The notes: a model not told the origin generated them from the sequence alone. 41,249 nt of DNA from Herpetosiphonaceae bacterium (GCA_013538855.1 JABXJS010000181.1:1-41249), one strand, 5' to 3'. Shown: positions 32,200 through 40,845, numbered from the stretch's first letter. Made by a program: numbers and translations.

Positions 32200-33153
32200 A
32201 TGCAGCAACCAGCCGAATCAACACTGACGACGATCATCCGACGCCACCAAGCCGCCCTCCAGCTCGCCCAGGTCACGCAGGTCAGCGCCACCGTGCTTGG
32301 CCAGGGCGAGGCCAATCTCAACATGCTGGTGCGCGTTAACCAGGCGCAGCACTTTAATGTGCGCATCGGCCTGCGCGGGCCAGAGTCAGCGCGCACGCTG
32401 CAGCAGGAGCAGGCAGCGCTCCAGCTGGTGCCGCCGGGTATCGGGCCACGCGCCTACGTTGTGGATGTGAGCGGGCGTGATCTCGCGCAGCCCTACAGCA
32501 TTTTGGAGTACCTGCCTGGCGTGATCAAGGCTGCCTGGAGTGATGCTGACTTGCTGCTGCACGCCCACACGTTGGCGCAGCTGCATCAGCGCACATTTAA
32601 TCAGCATGGCGATCTTGCGCAGCCGAGCGACTCAGCGCTAGACATGCTCCAGCGCTTCGATGCGGCTGTGCGCTACTGGGCCACGCGCGAGCCAGCCATC
32701 CTGGCGCTGCCCCACAATCAGCGCCTGCTGCCAACGCTGCGCGACTTCATCGCCACGCATAACCAGCTTTTTACCAGCCTGCGCAGCTTCACGCTTGTGC
32801 ACGGCGACCTGCACAAGCTCAATATTGTCTTTTCAGGTGCACACATCCGCTACATCGACTGGGAGAGCGCCCAGATTGGTGATCCGGCGCTTGATCTGGC
32901 CATGATTGGCTGGGATGTAGCGACAGCCTGGCAGATGGAGCTAAGCAGCCAGCGCCGCGAGCGCTTCCTGCACGCCTACCTCCAGCAGCGCGCCGATCCA
33001 ACCTTGATCACGCGCCGCGATGTCTGGATGGTCTACACCATGTTTTTCGATCAGATCTACCATCGCACCCAGATCGCCAGCGATACGAGCGGGCGGCAGG
33101 CGCACACCGTGCAGCAGATCGAGCGCTATCTGTGCGCCCGCTTCGCCATCTAA
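32200..33153 (+). CDS. APH-fold phosphotransferase (aminoglycoside/choline kinase-like)
   Basis: 317 residues. The catalytic loop LVHGDLHKLNIVF (about residues 198-210) and the metal-binding IRYIDWESAQIGDPALDLAM (about 216-235) define the family; note His-Lys-Leu-Asn rather than the commoner His-x-x-Asn spacing variants, and Trp-Glu after the Asp. A nucleotide-binding N lobe is present (VLGQGEANLNMLVRV; ILEYLPG). Substrates in the family include aminoglycosides, choline, hydroxy-amino acids and sugars. Being 38 nt downstream of an alpha-glucosidase, a sugar or maltose-related substrate is possible but unproven. The ribosome binding site is weak. Confidence 0.85.
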   Translation: MQQPAESTLTTIIRRHQAALQLAQVTQVSATVLGQGEANLNMLVRVNQAQHFNVRIGLRGPESARTLQQEQAALQLVPPGIGPRAYVVDVSGRDLAQPYSILEYLPGVIKAAWSDADLLLHAHTLAQLHQRTFNQHGDLAQPSDSALDMLQRFDAAVRYWATREPAILALPHNQRLLPTLRDFIATHNQLFTSLRSFTLVHGDLHKLNIVFSGAHIRYIDWESAQIGDPALDLAMIGWDVATAWQMELSSQRRERFLHAYLQQRADPTLITRRDVWMVYTMFFDQIYHRTQIASDTSGRQAHTVQQIERYLCARFAI

Positions 33154-33199
33154 TATGATTAAATTCTTGAGAGCAGCATAATCTAGCGAGGAGTAATGC

Positions 33200-33895
33200 A
33201 TGCATACAGCAGAGGAACAGAGCGCCCAGCACATCTATGAGCATTTAGCCGCCAAAGGCATTGAGCTTGACCTCAGCGGCACCACGATTCAACTGCGTGA
33301 CAATGTGCCGGTTATCCGCGTGCAGGAGGCCAGCGTCTGGAGCGTGGTCGAGGGCGCGTGGCTGGCACACATCTGGGTAGAGTTTTGGCTCAACCCGGCC
33401 CATCCTGTAAGCCAGCTGATCGACTGCTCGACCGGCTTTGGCAGCAACGAGGAGGCCGCGCTCAGCACCGCCGCCTACGCCTGGTGCGTCACCACCGCGC
33501 CACCGATCTTCTCACTGCTGGCCACGCGCGAGGTGCTGGACGCCGCCTGGGTTGGGCCAGATGATCCGCTTGGCGTGCCCGGCTGGCTGGGCTACACCGG
33601 CATGAACAGCATCAAGGGCGCAGATCGCGCTAGCATTCAGCACTTGCTGCAGTATGTGCAAGATCGGCCGATCCTGCGCCAGATCGCCCCAGCGCTGCCG
33701 CAGCAGCTGGGCAAGCCGGTGATGAACGGCATCAAGCTCTTCTACGGCGTTGTCAACGGCGCTGGCTATAGCTCGTATTATGTCAATGGCGAGCGAAGCG
33801 CAGCAGGTAAGCAGGCGCTCAAACAGCTCGTATGGCCGCCGCTGAGCGCCGACTACAGCTTCAGCCAGTTTACGCTGCTGTTTGCGCCAGCCTAA
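33200..33895 (+). CDS. Uncharacterised protein (DUF6348-like)
   Basis: 231 residues; GAGGAG lies 7 nt before ATG. Features are WVEFWLNPAHPVSQLIDCST, GFGSNEEAALSTAAYAWCVT and, near the end, KLFYGVVNGAGYSSYYVNGE. This pattern fits a bacterial family I recall as DUF6348, of unknown role. No signal peptide or membrane helix. It follows the APH-fold gene by 46 nt and may share its transcript, which a hairpin at 33899-33917 would end. Confidence 0.65.
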   Translation: MHTAEEQSAQHIYEHLAAKGIELDLSGTTIQLRDNVPVIRVQEASVWSVVEGAWLAHIWVEFWLNPAHPVSQLIDCSTGFGSNEEAALSTAAYAWCVTTAPPIFSLLATREVLDAAWVGPDDPLGVPGWLGYTGMNSIKGADRASIQHLLQYVQDRPILRQIAPALPQQLGKPVMNGIKLFYGVVNGAGYSSYYVNGERSAAGKQALKQLVWPPLSADYSFSQFTLLFAPA

Positions 33896-33898
33896 CGT

Positions 33899-33917
33899 CT
33901 GTGGCGCAGCGCCACAG
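33899..33917 (+). terminator. Short GC hairpin before the copper ATPase
   Basis: CTGTGGCG-CAG-CGCCACAG forms an 8-bp stem 4 nt after the preceding stop codon. There is no T-tract. It probably ends the glucosidase/kinase transcript; an operator role is the alternative. Confidence 0.45.
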
Positions 33918-33986
33918 CCACGGCATAGCCTCTGCAAGGCATAAGCAAAGAGCGATAGATCTGAACCGAAACGAAGGAGGAAGCGT

Positions 33987-36149
33987 ATGGAGCACCAGCA
34001 CCACAATCAAACCGGTGCTGAAGCCCATGCCGAGGATGCGGCTGCCGAGCTACAGGCTGCCGCCGTCCACGGCCATGAGCACATGCCCGCCGATGAGCAC
34101 GCCGCCCACACACAGCAGCAGATGGACCACAGCGGCATGCAGCATAGCCAGCACAGCGGGCACGCAGGCCACAGCACGGCGATGTTCAGTCGCCCGTTCT
34201 GGATCGCTCTCGTGCTATCGATACCGATCCTGGTCTATGCGCCGCTGATTCAGGATTTGCTCGGCTATAACGCGCCGCAGTTTGCAGGCGTGCGCTGGCT
34301 CACGCCTGTGCTGAGCAGCATCATCTACTGGTACTGCGGCTGGGTCTTTCTGGCTGGGGCATGGAACGAGCTGCGCTCGCGGCAGCCAGGCATGATGACG
34401 CTGGTAGCGCTCGCGATCTCGACCGCCTACTTCTACAGCTTGGCTATCACATTTAATCTGGTCAGCGGCCAACCATTCTACTGGGAGCTGGCAACGCTTG
34501 TGGCGATCATGCTGCTTGGCCACTGGATGGAGATGCGCGCCGTCGGCAGCGCCCAGAGCGCCCTCAACGAGCTAGCCAAGCTGTTGCCTGACACCGCCGA
34601 GCGCATCACCGCCGACGGCAGCGAGACTGTCCCGATCAGCGCGCTACAGGATAACGACCTCGTGCTCGTGCGCCCTGGTGCCCAAATTCCCGCCGATGGC
34701 CAGGTCGAAGAGGGCGAGAGCAAGGTCAATGAAAGCATGGTGACTGGTGAGTCACGCCCTGTGAGCAAGACAGCCGGCAGCGAGGTCATCGGCGGCACCG
34801 TCAATGGCAGCGGCTCGCTGCGCGTGCGCATCACCCGGACTGGCGATCAGACGATGCTGGCCGGGATTATGCGCCTTGTCGATGAGGCCCAAAACAGCCG
34901 CAGTCGGGCGCAGGCCCTGGCCGATCGCGCCGCGTTCTGGCTGGCCATTGTGGCAATCGGTGCGGCGCTGATCGCCCTGGTGGCTTGGACACTGGCCCGC
35001 GGCTTCGATAACTACACCCTAGAGCGCGTGGTGACCACCTTGGTCGTGGCCTGCCCGCATGCGCTAGGTCTGGCTATTCCGCTGGTCATCGCCATCTCAA
35101 CAACGCTCTCGGCACGCAATGGGATTCTGGTACGTGATCGACTGGCGCTAGAGAAAGCCCGCACGCTCAATGTGGTCGTCTTCGATAAAACGGGCACGCT
35201 CACTCGTGGTGAGCAGGGGCTGGTCGATATGCGCCGCACCGGCGACAGCAGCGCCGATGCGGCGCTAGGGCTGGCCGCCGCCATCGAGGGCGACAGCGAG
35301 CACATCATCGCCAAGGCGCTCGTTGCAGCCGCCAAGGAGCGCAATGTAACGATTCCTGCCGTCAGTGATTTCCAGTCGCTGCCTGGGCGCGGCGTGCAGG
35401 CGCGTGTCGCCGGACGCACGCTCCAGATCGGCGGCCCGCGCTTGCTGGAGCAGGAGCAGGTTGCGGTGCCCAGCGAGCTTCAGCAGCAGCTTCAGGCCTG
35501 GGGCGCACGTGGCCAGACGGTGGTGTACCTGGTTGAGCAGCAGCAGGTTGTGGCCGCTTTTGCGCTGGCCGACGTCATCCGCGAGGAGAGCCGCAGCGCC
35601 ATCGCCAGCCTCAAGGAGCAGGGTCTGCGCGTTGCGATGCTCACCGGCGACTCGGAGGACGTGGCGCGCTGGGTCGCCAGCGAGCTAGGCATCGACGAGT
35701 ACTTCGCCCAAGTCCTGCCAGAGCACAAGAGCGCCAAGATCAAGGAGCTACAGCGCGACGGCAGCCGCGTGGCCATGGTCGGCGATGGCGTCAACGACGC
35801 ACCGGCGCTGGCGCAGGCCGACGTTGGCATCGCGATTGGGGCCGGCACCGATGTGGCCCGCGCCTCAGCTGGCATCGTGCTGGTTAAAAACGATCCGCGC
35901 GATATTGCGCGCATCATCAAGCTCAGCACGGCGAGCTACCGCAAGATGGTGCAAAACCTGGCCTGGGCCGCTGGCTACAACATTATCGCCCTGCCGCTGG
36001 CCGCAGGCGTGCTGGCTCCAATCGGCTTCGTCCTGCCAGCCTACGTCGGCGCGCTGCTGATGTCGCTCAGCACCGTTATCGTCGCCATCAACGCCCAGAC
36101 GCTGCGCACACTGCACCTGCGCGAGCAGCCTGCACCTCAGACGACGTAG
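33987..36149 (+). CDS. copB: CopB-type P1B copper-translocating ATPase
   Basis: 720 residues. A cytoplasmic His/Met-rich N terminus (HQHHNQT; DHSGMQHSQHSGHAGH) replaces the usual CxxC metal domain. Eight membrane helices are expected. The transmembrane motif CPH (Cys356-Pro-His358), rather than CPC, marks the P1B-3/CopB group. Other hallmarks: TGES phosphatase loop, DKTGT with phosphorylated Asp400, SEHIIAKAL, MLTGDSEDVA and GDGVNDAPAL. Exports copper (probably Cu2+, possibly Cu+ or Ag+) from the cytoplasm at ATP cost. A strong GGAGGAAG precedes ATG by 5 nt. No adjacent copper regulator or chaperone gene is seen. Confidence 0.94.
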   Translation: MEHQHHNQTGAEAHAEDAAAELQAAAVHGHEHMPADEHAAHTQQQMDHSGMQHSQHSGHAGHSTAMFSRPFWIALVLSIPILVYAPLIQDLLGYNAPQFAGVRWLTPVLSSIIYWYCGWVFLAGAWNELRSRQPGMMTLVALAISTAYFYSLAITFNLVSGQPFYWELATLVAIMLLGHWMEMRAVGSAQSALNELAKLLPDTAERITADGSETVPISALQDNDLVLVRPGAQIPADGQVEEGESKVNESMVTGESRPVSKTAGSEVIGGTVNGSGSLRVRITRTGDQTMLAGIMRLVDEAQNSRSRAQALADRAAFWLAIVAIGAALIALVAWTLARGFDNYTLERVVTTLVVACPHALGLAIPLVIAISTTLSARNGILVRDRLALEKARTLNVVVFDKTGTLTRGEQGLVDMRRTGDSSADAALGLAAAIEGDSEHIIAKALVAAAKERNVTIPAVSDFQSLPGRGVQARVAGRTLQIGGPRLLEQEQVAVPSELQQQLQAWGARGQTVVYLVEQQQVVAAFALADVIREESRSAIASLKEQGLRVAMLTGDSEDVARWVASELGIDEYFAQVLPEHKSAKIKELQRDGSRVAMVGDGVNDAPALAQADVGIAIGAGTDVARASAGIVLVKNDPRDIARIIKLSTASYRKMVQNLAWAAGYNIIALPLAAGVLAPIGFVLPAYVGALLMSLSTVIVAINAQTLRTLHLREQPAPQTT

Positions 36150-36208
36150 CTAGCCATCCAGCGCACGTGTCCGCCGCCGGGCGACGCCTACAATTTTAGC
36201 CAGTGTGC

Positions 36209-36244
36209 GCTGTGTCAGCCGTTGACACAGCCGGTCGCTATACT
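36209..36244 (+). promoter_or_regulatory. Inverted repeat and -10-like box before a VOC gene
   Basis: GCTGTGTCA-GCCGT-TGACACAGC (36209-36231) is a perfect 9-bp inverted repeat with a 5-nt spacer, a good operator shape. TATACT follows at 36239-36244, about 42 nt before the start codon of the VOC gene. TTGACA lies within the repeat but only 11 nt from TATACT, too close for a standard -35. Confidence 0.45.
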
Positions 36245-36285
36245 CGAACACCTGTGTTTATTCAGCAGCGAAAGGAGCGACCTGC

Positions 36286-36681
36286 GTGCTGCAAACCCTG
36301 GGCCGATTGATCATCCTCATTCACGACTACGACGCCGCGCTCACGTTCTACCGCGACATACTCGGCTTTCAGCTGATTGTCGATATGACCAACGCCGAAG
36401 GCCAGCGCTTCGTCCATGTCGGCCTGCCCGGCCAGCCTGGCGTGGGTGTCTGGTTTTTAGAGGCCACCACCGCTGAGCAGCGCGACCGCGTCGGCAACCA
36501 GACCGGCGGCGAGCCGTGCTTCGTGGCCTACACCGACGACGTCCAGTCAACGTACCGCGATCTCCAAAGCAAAGGCGTGAAGTTCCGTGGCCCGCCGCAC
36601 GAGGACGCCGAGGCCGCCTTCGTGCACTGCTACGATCTCTATGGCAACGAGATTGTGCTCGTGCAGCTCAAGCGCACCTAG
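36286..36681 (+). CDS. VOC-fold (glyoxalase-like) protein
   Basis: 131 residues from GTG 36286, with AAAGGAG 8 nt upstream. The fold is shown by LIILIHDYDAALTFYRDILG and PCFVAYTDDVQSTYRDLQSK, ending CYDLYGNEIVLVQL. Likely metal ligands include the His in RFVHVGLP and the terminal Glu in NEIVLVQ. Substrate unknown. It has its own operator-like control region and lies between the copper ATPase and two minus-strand genes, with no clear functional link. Confidence 0.87.
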   Translation: MLQTLGRLIILIHDYDAALTFYRDILGFQLIVDMTNAEGQRFVHVGLPGQPGVGVWFLEATTAEQRDRVGNQTGGEPCFVAYTDDVQSTYRDLQSKGVKFRGPPHEDAEAAFVHCYDLYGNEIVLVQLKRT

Positions 36682-36745
36682 CGCCGCTTGTCGCCGCTCT
36701 AAATTTAAAAGCGCGCTGGAACTTCTATGTGCGGCGTCGGCGGCG

Positions 36746-37153
36746 CTACACGTACAAGCCGCGCACGCCCTGGAAGCCCGCCCCGTCGCGATAGCAGCAC
36801 CAGGGCTGCTCGGCGACGATGGCCTGCTGCCAGGCGGCGAGGTGCGCGCCAGCCTGGATGACCGTGATCAGCGGGTCGCGGATGGCGATGCTGAAGCTGT
36901 CCGCCCACAGCGTGTGTAGCTCCCAGCGCCCGCGCACGCCGATGTGCATAACAAGCGCGTAGGTGTAGCCATTCGTCTGGCGGATAGCAAGCTCGGCTGC
37001 GCCGTCGCTGCCGAGCACGAGCGCATAGCTGTAGTCGTCGCTCAGCGGGATGCTGCTATCGGCGCAACCATCGTGGGCGCTGCGCCAGGTCGGCGGCGCG
37101 TCAATAAATTCGGCAATCCAATGCTCGGCGTAGTCAGCGCGATCAAGCACCAT
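36746..37153 (-). CDS. Uncharacterised soluble protein
   Basis: 135 residues from ATG 37153, with GGAGG 6 nt upstream; an earlier in-frame start lacks one. Aromatic-rich (ADYAEHWIAEFIDAPPTWR; DDYSYALVLGSDGAAELAIR; GYTYALVMHIGVRGRWELHT; QPWCCYRDGAGFQGVRG). Alternating hydrophobic strands suggest a small beta-rich fold. No signal peptide, membrane helix or recognised family. The facing VOC gene ends 64 nt away, and complementary AGCGCCGC/GCGGCGCT segments between or across their ends may form a terminator. Confidence 0.65.
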   Translation of the reverse strand: MVLDRADYAEHWIAEFIDAPPTWRSAHDGCADSSIPLSDDYSYALVLGSDGAAELAIRQTNGYTYALVMHIGVRGRWELHTLWADSFSIAIRDPLITVIQAGAHLAAWQQAIVAEQPWCCYRDGAGFQGVRGLYV

Positions 37154-37343
37154 GGTGTTCCTCCGCGTAGTTGAACCAGAGCAGCGCCAAGCAACGTACA
37201 GGGCAGAAGCTATGGTCAACAGCTAGCGCTGGCCTGAGACTGCTACAGCACGAGCCATAGCCCAACCACATTGGTCGCATTCGAAATACCTTACCGCAGC
37301 AGCTTGCAGAGCGGCACAGAGCGCGATCACAGCCGAAGCTAGC

Positions 37344-38090
37344 TCAGCGCACTTGGCTTTGGGAGGCGCTATACTTCAGCGCTACAGCGCGCGCTGTTAT
37401 GAAGATTGGCCGCAGCGCACCCTGCACGAGCAGCGCCTCCGGGCTGGCAGCAGAGTCGAAGCAGCGATACATCCCAAGCAAGTCTTGCCTATAAGTTGGA
37501 TTGAGGGTGTAGGTGACATCGACGGGAATGCCGATCAACTCGTCGCCATAGACAAGCTGAATCTGCGCCTGCTCAGGTGGCGGAGCGGCAGCGCGCAGAT
37601 AGGTCGCTCCTTGTTTAAAGGTGATGGATTGGGCGCTCCCGCTGCCGATACGCAGGGAATCCACGTCCAGTTCAATGCTGTCACCAGTGGGCTGCCAGGC
37701 CGAGTCAGGTGCGCCAGTGGCGCTTGGCGAAGACCAGGAAAATGCTGCACCATCAGCGGACTTGAAGGCTGGCCCGTAGCCAGCGGCGAAGGTGATGCCA
37801 ATTGGCACAAAATTGGTCGCATCAGTCGCGAAGCGGGCGACCACGTACAGCGGTGTAGCGCTCGTGTTCTTAACCACAATCGTCTTGCTGGCTGACTGCG
37901 CAGGATGCGCATCCACCCGCTCCTCGATGGTAACACCAGCGGGCAGAGGCGGCACATGCAGCGTAGTCACAATGCTGTACCAGGGCGGCATAAACGTCGA
38001 GCAGGCGGCAGCAGGCTTGGATGTGCCAGCGTAGGCGAGCAGCACGAGCAGGGCGAACAGTGCGCCGCAGCGCTTGAGCAGATAATGCAT
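37344..38090 (-). CDS. Uncharacterised exported protein
   Basis: 248 residues from ATG 38090, preceded 5 nt upstream by AAGGAG; a GTG 6 nt earlier touches that site. A signal peptide (RCGALFALLVLLAYAGTSKP) is followed by AAAC, which could be a non-standard lipobox or just an Ala-x-Ala cleavage region. The mature part has many beta-strand stretches (SKTIVVKNTSATPLYVVARF; QIQLVYGDELIGIPVDVTYT) like a DUF11/immunoglobulin-type extracellular domain. No catalytic motif or YLP ending. Family not recognised. Confidence 0.7.
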   Translation of the reverse strand: MHYLLKRCGALFALLVLLAYAGTSKPAAACSTFMPPWYSIVTTLHVPPLPAGVTIEERVDAHPAQSASKTIVVKNTSATPLYVVARFATDATNFVPIGITFAAGYGPAFKSADGAAFSWSSPSATGAPDSAWQPTGDSIELDVDSLRIGSGSAQSITFKQGATYLRAAAPPPEQAQIQLVYGDELIGIPVDVTYTLNPTYRQDLLGMYRCFDSAASPEALLVQGALRPIFITARAVALKYSASQSQVR

Positions 38091-38324
38091 TTTCACTCCT
38101 TAAAGGTGCAGCGCTTACGCCGGCGGGCTACCTATGTCTCTGTGCTGGCGTTTTTGATCAAGAGTCGTTTGTTGATAATCACCACAGCTCAGCCAAAAGA
38201 GTTCACGCTGGTGCTCAGGCCACCGTTCAGCGGTGCAGCCGGGTGCGCTGCGGGTGATTCAGCGCAGGGCCTGTCCTCGCTCCAGCGCCGCGACCCTTCA
38301 GCGTACAGTGCAGCATACGCCTGC

Positions 38325-38375
38325 TTGCAGGAAAACAAATCTGTGCTACACTATTTTCTAACTAACTGGTTAGAA
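38325..38375 (+). promoter_or_regulatory. Promoter and operator of the TetR gene
   Basis: TTGCAG (38325-38330), a 16-nt spacer and TACACT (38347-38352) form a sigma-70-type promoter, with TGC before the -10 as an extended element. Immediately downstream, TTCTAAC-N6-GTTAGAA (38356-38375? arms 38356-38362 and 38369-38375) is a perfect 7-bp inverted repeat, placed to block transcription start. The TetR start codon is 15 nt beyond, so autorepression is likely. Confidence 0.7.
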
Positions 38376-38389
38376 TAAAAGGCGTAGTT

Positions 38390-39067
38390 ATGAGCAAAAC
38401 AACCAGGCGCACGCGGTCGTATGATGCGGCGGCGGCGCGCACAGCGATCCTCGACGCCGCCGAGGCCGTCTTTGCCGCCGAGGGCTTCGACGGGGCGCGC
38501 GTCGATGCCATCGCGGCGGCATCAGGCTACAACAAAAGCCTGATCTTCCAGTACTTCGGCGACAAGCTGCTGCTGTACGCCGAGGTGCTGCAGCGTGCCG
38601 ACCAGGCCGCCAGCGCGCTGCGGGCGCACGTGTTCGCGCCGCTGCTGGAGCACCCGCAGCTGGCCAGCGACGCCCAGCAGCTGCGCGCATTCTTTGAGCG
38701 CGCGTTCCACGCCATCTTCGATCACTTTGCCAGCCATCCGAACCTGCTGCGCATCCTGCTGTGGGAGATGGCCGAGGGCTGGCAGAGCTACCGCCAGATC
38801 AGCGGCCAGGCCGCCGAGGAGCACAGCGCACAGCTCGATCAGCTCTTCGCCCAGGCGCAGCAGGCCGGGCTGATCCGCTCAACCTTCGCGCCCGCCGTTC
38901 AGCTCACGCTGGCGCTCCAGATCTGCCAGACCAGCCTGGCGGGCCTGCCGCTCTACACAACACTCCAGCCCAGCGCCGCGCTCGACACGCCCGCCGGAGT
39001 AGCAGCACTGCGCGAGCAGGTCGTGCAGATGATCGTCAGCGGCCTGCTTGTTGATCAGCCGTCGTAG
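38390..39067 (+). CDS. TetR/AcrR family transcriptional regulator
   Basis: 225 residues. The N-terminal DNA-binding domain is unmistakable: ARTAILDAAEAVFAAEGFDG then ARVDAIAAASGYNKSLIFQY and FGDKLLLYAEVL (about residues 17-68). The C-terminal helical ligand domain resembles the TetR_C groups with conserved FHAIFDHFASHPNLLRILLW. A perfect inverted repeat overlapping its promoter indicates autoregulation. A glycosyltransferase gene follows on the same strand beyond a repeat-filled 450-nt gap and may be the regulated partner; such TetR-glycosyltransferase pairs fit antibiotic or xenobiotic response, but this is inference. The ribosome binding site is weak (AAAAGG). Confidence 0.9.
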   Translation: MSKTTRRTRSYDAAAARTAILDAAEAVFAAEGFDGARVDAIAAASGYNKSLIFQYFGDKLLLYAEVLQRADQAASALRAHVFAPLLEHPQLASDAQQLRAFFERAFHAIFDHFASHPNLLRILLWEMAEGWQSYRQISGQAAEEHSAQLDQLFAQAQQAGLIRSTFAPAVQLTLALQICQTSLAGLPLYTTLQPSAALDTPAGVAALREQVVQMIVSGLLVDQPS

Positions 39068-39107
39068 CGCTGGCGGTGGGCACGGCTAGGCGCGAGCAGC
39101 AGCGGCC

Positions 39108-39446
39108 GTCGAGCCACACAACGCTCATCGATCCAAAACACACACACGCACGCCCGCGCTAGCAATCAGCGGCATTATGCCGAGTCATACAGCGCGCTCG
39201 CACCGCCGGACTATCAACCATAACGCAACCCTGCTCCAGCAATCAGTGACGTTATGTCGATCCATACGGCGCGCTCGCACCGCCGGACTGATCGACTAAA
39301 AACACACGCAAGGCCATAGTCGAGCCACACGGCGCATTAGCACCGCCGGACTATCGACCAAAAACCGCACGCAAAAACACGTACCCTGCTTCAGCAACCA
39401 GCGCAGTTATGTCGAGCCATACAGCGCGCTCGCACCGTCGGAGCGC
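39108..39446 (+). repeat. Degenerate direct-repeat array between TetR and glycosyltransferase genes
   Basis: Four copies of a 32-nt core start at 39181, 39258, 39321 and 39413, and a partial copy lies at about 39108. The core runs from CGAG(C/T)CA(C/T)AC to CACCGCCGGACT. Copies differ by a few bases, and spacing is 77, 63 and 92 nt. The spacers also resemble each other (AAAACACACGCA-like segments after, CAGCAAxCAG-like segments before), so the original unit was about 75 nt. The stretch 39068-39518 contains no credible gene. Could be a mobile small repeat, a multi-site regulator target or a structured leader. Confidence 0.8.
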
Positions 39447-39518
39447 ACAATACAGAACGACTTCGTCAGCGTACGCCAGCAACGTCAACGCGCAGCGCAG
39501 CAGATAAGGAAACAACCG

Positions 39519-40787
39519 ATGCAGATAACAATACTGGCCATGGGCAGCCGTGGCGACGTGCAGCCCTACGTCGCACTTGGCAGCGGCCTGAAATCCGCCG
39601 GACACAGCGTGCAGATGTTGAGCACGCTTGATTTTCAGCCGCTCGTCGCCGCCCATGGCCTAGAGTTTGCCGCCATCGGCGACAGCGCCATAGCGCAGGC
39701 GCAGGCGCACATGAAAGACCTCGCCGAGCAGGGCAACCTGCTACAAATTTTGTCGGCCACCGGCCAGGGAGCCAGGCAGCTCGCCGAGCAGACAGCGCGC
39801 AGCGGCCTGCAGGCCAGCCAAGGCAGCGACCTGATCATCGGCGGCCTGGGATTTATGGGCCTGGCGCTGGCGGAAAAGCTCGGCACAGCCTATGTGCCAG
39901 CGTATCTGGTGCCGCTCACGCCGACGCGCACATTCCCCAGCGCCCTCGCGCCACTGCCGCAGAGCAAGCTCACCCGCTGGGCCAATCGTCTGTCGCACAC
40001 GCTCACCCAGCAGATGATGTGGCGCATGATGTTCCGCAGCGCCGACACCTACGCGCGCACAGAAGTGCTCGATCTACCGCCGCTGCCGCGCCCTGGGCCG
40101 TTCAAGCTGCTGGAGCAGCAGGACGCGCCGCTGCTCTACGGCTACAGCCCCGCCGTGCTGCCGCCGCCGTCAGACTGGAGCGCCAATATCCACGTAACCG
40201 GCTACTGGTTTCTGGATGCACCAGCGGGCTGGCAGCCGCCACAGGCGCTAGCGGAGTTCTTGGCAGCCGGGCCGCCGCCGGTCTACATCGGCTTTGGCAG
40301 CATGTTCAGCCGCGATCCACAGGCGAACACCGCACTGATGATCGCGGCGCTGCAGCGCACAGGCCAGCGCGGCATCCTCTACGGCGGCTGGGGCGGGCTG
40401 GCGCAAAGCGACCTGCCAGACAACGTGCTGATGATCGACGCTGTGCCACACAGCTGGTTGTTTCCGCACATGGCCGCCGTGGTGCATCACGGCGGCGCAG
40501 GCACCACGGCGGCTGGGCTGCGCGCAGGCGTGCCGTCGATCATCGTCCCATTCTTTGGCGACCAGCCGTTCTGGGGGCGGCGCGTGCAGGCGCTCGGCGT
40601 TGGCCCGCAGGCCATCCCGCGCCGCCAGCTCAGCGCCGCCAAGCTCGCCGCAGCGATTGACCAGGCGCTGAGCGACAGCAGAATGCAGCAGCGTGCGGCC
40701 GCCCTCGGTGCGCGCATCCGCGCCGAGGATGGCATCGGACGGGCGGTCGAGGTTATCCAACAGTGGGCGCACAACCAGCGGCGCTAG
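39519..40787 (+). CDS. GT1 family glycosyltransferase (MGT / sterol-glucosyltransferase-like)
   Basis: 422 residues, GT-B fold. The N-terminal acceptor domain opens MQITILAMGSRGDVQPYVAL with GHSVQMLSTLDF, typical of the UDP-glycosyltransferase/sterol glucosyltransferase branch. The donor-binding signature VVHHGGAGTTAAGLRAGVPS followed by PFFGDQPFWGRRVQALGVGP (about residues 323-363) is complete. No signal peptide; it acts in the cytoplasm or at the membrane face. Transfers a sugar from a nucleotide donor to a lipid, polyketide, carotenoid or xenobiotic acceptor; the acceptor cannot be read from sequence. AAGGA lies 9 nt before ATG. It may be controlled by the upstream TetR protein. Confidence 0.92.
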   Translation: MQITILAMGSRGDVQPYVALGSGLKSAGHSVQMLSTLDFQPLVAAHGLEFAAIGDSAIAQAQAHMKDLAEQGNLLQILSATGQGARQLAEQTARSGLQASQGSDLIIGGLGFMGLALAEKLGTAYVPAYLVPLTPTRTFPSALAPLPQSKLTRWANRLSHTLTQQMMWRMMFRSADTYARTEVLDLPPLPRPGPFKLLEQQDAPLLYGYSPAVLPPPSDWSANIHVTGYWFLDAPAGWQPPQALAEFLAAGPPPVYIGFGSMFSRDPQANTALMIAALQRTGQRGILYGGWGGLAQSDLPDNVLMIDAVPHSWLFPHMAAVVHHGGAGTTAAGLRAGVPSIIVPFFGDQPFWGRRVQALGVGPQAIPRRQLSAAKLAAAIDQALSDSRMQQRAAALGARIRAEDGIGRAVEVIQQWAHNQRR

Positions 40788-40845
40788 GCGATCTGGTGCG
40801 CAGCACGGGGTCTAGCGTGCACCACGTAAGCGGCCAGCCACACCA

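Noticed and set aside
36222-36244. TTGACA/TATACT as a standard promoter
   Set aside because: Only 11 nt separate the boxes; the TTGACA is part of an inverted repeat.
36222-36476. 84-codon open frame overlapping the VOC start
   Set aside because: Different frame from the clear VOC protein and covers its control region; Arg-rich nonsense composition.
39108-39446. CRISPR-like array of 32-nt repeats
   Set aside because: Repeats are imperfect, spacing ranges from 63 to 92 nt, the spacers resemble each other, and no cas gene is present.
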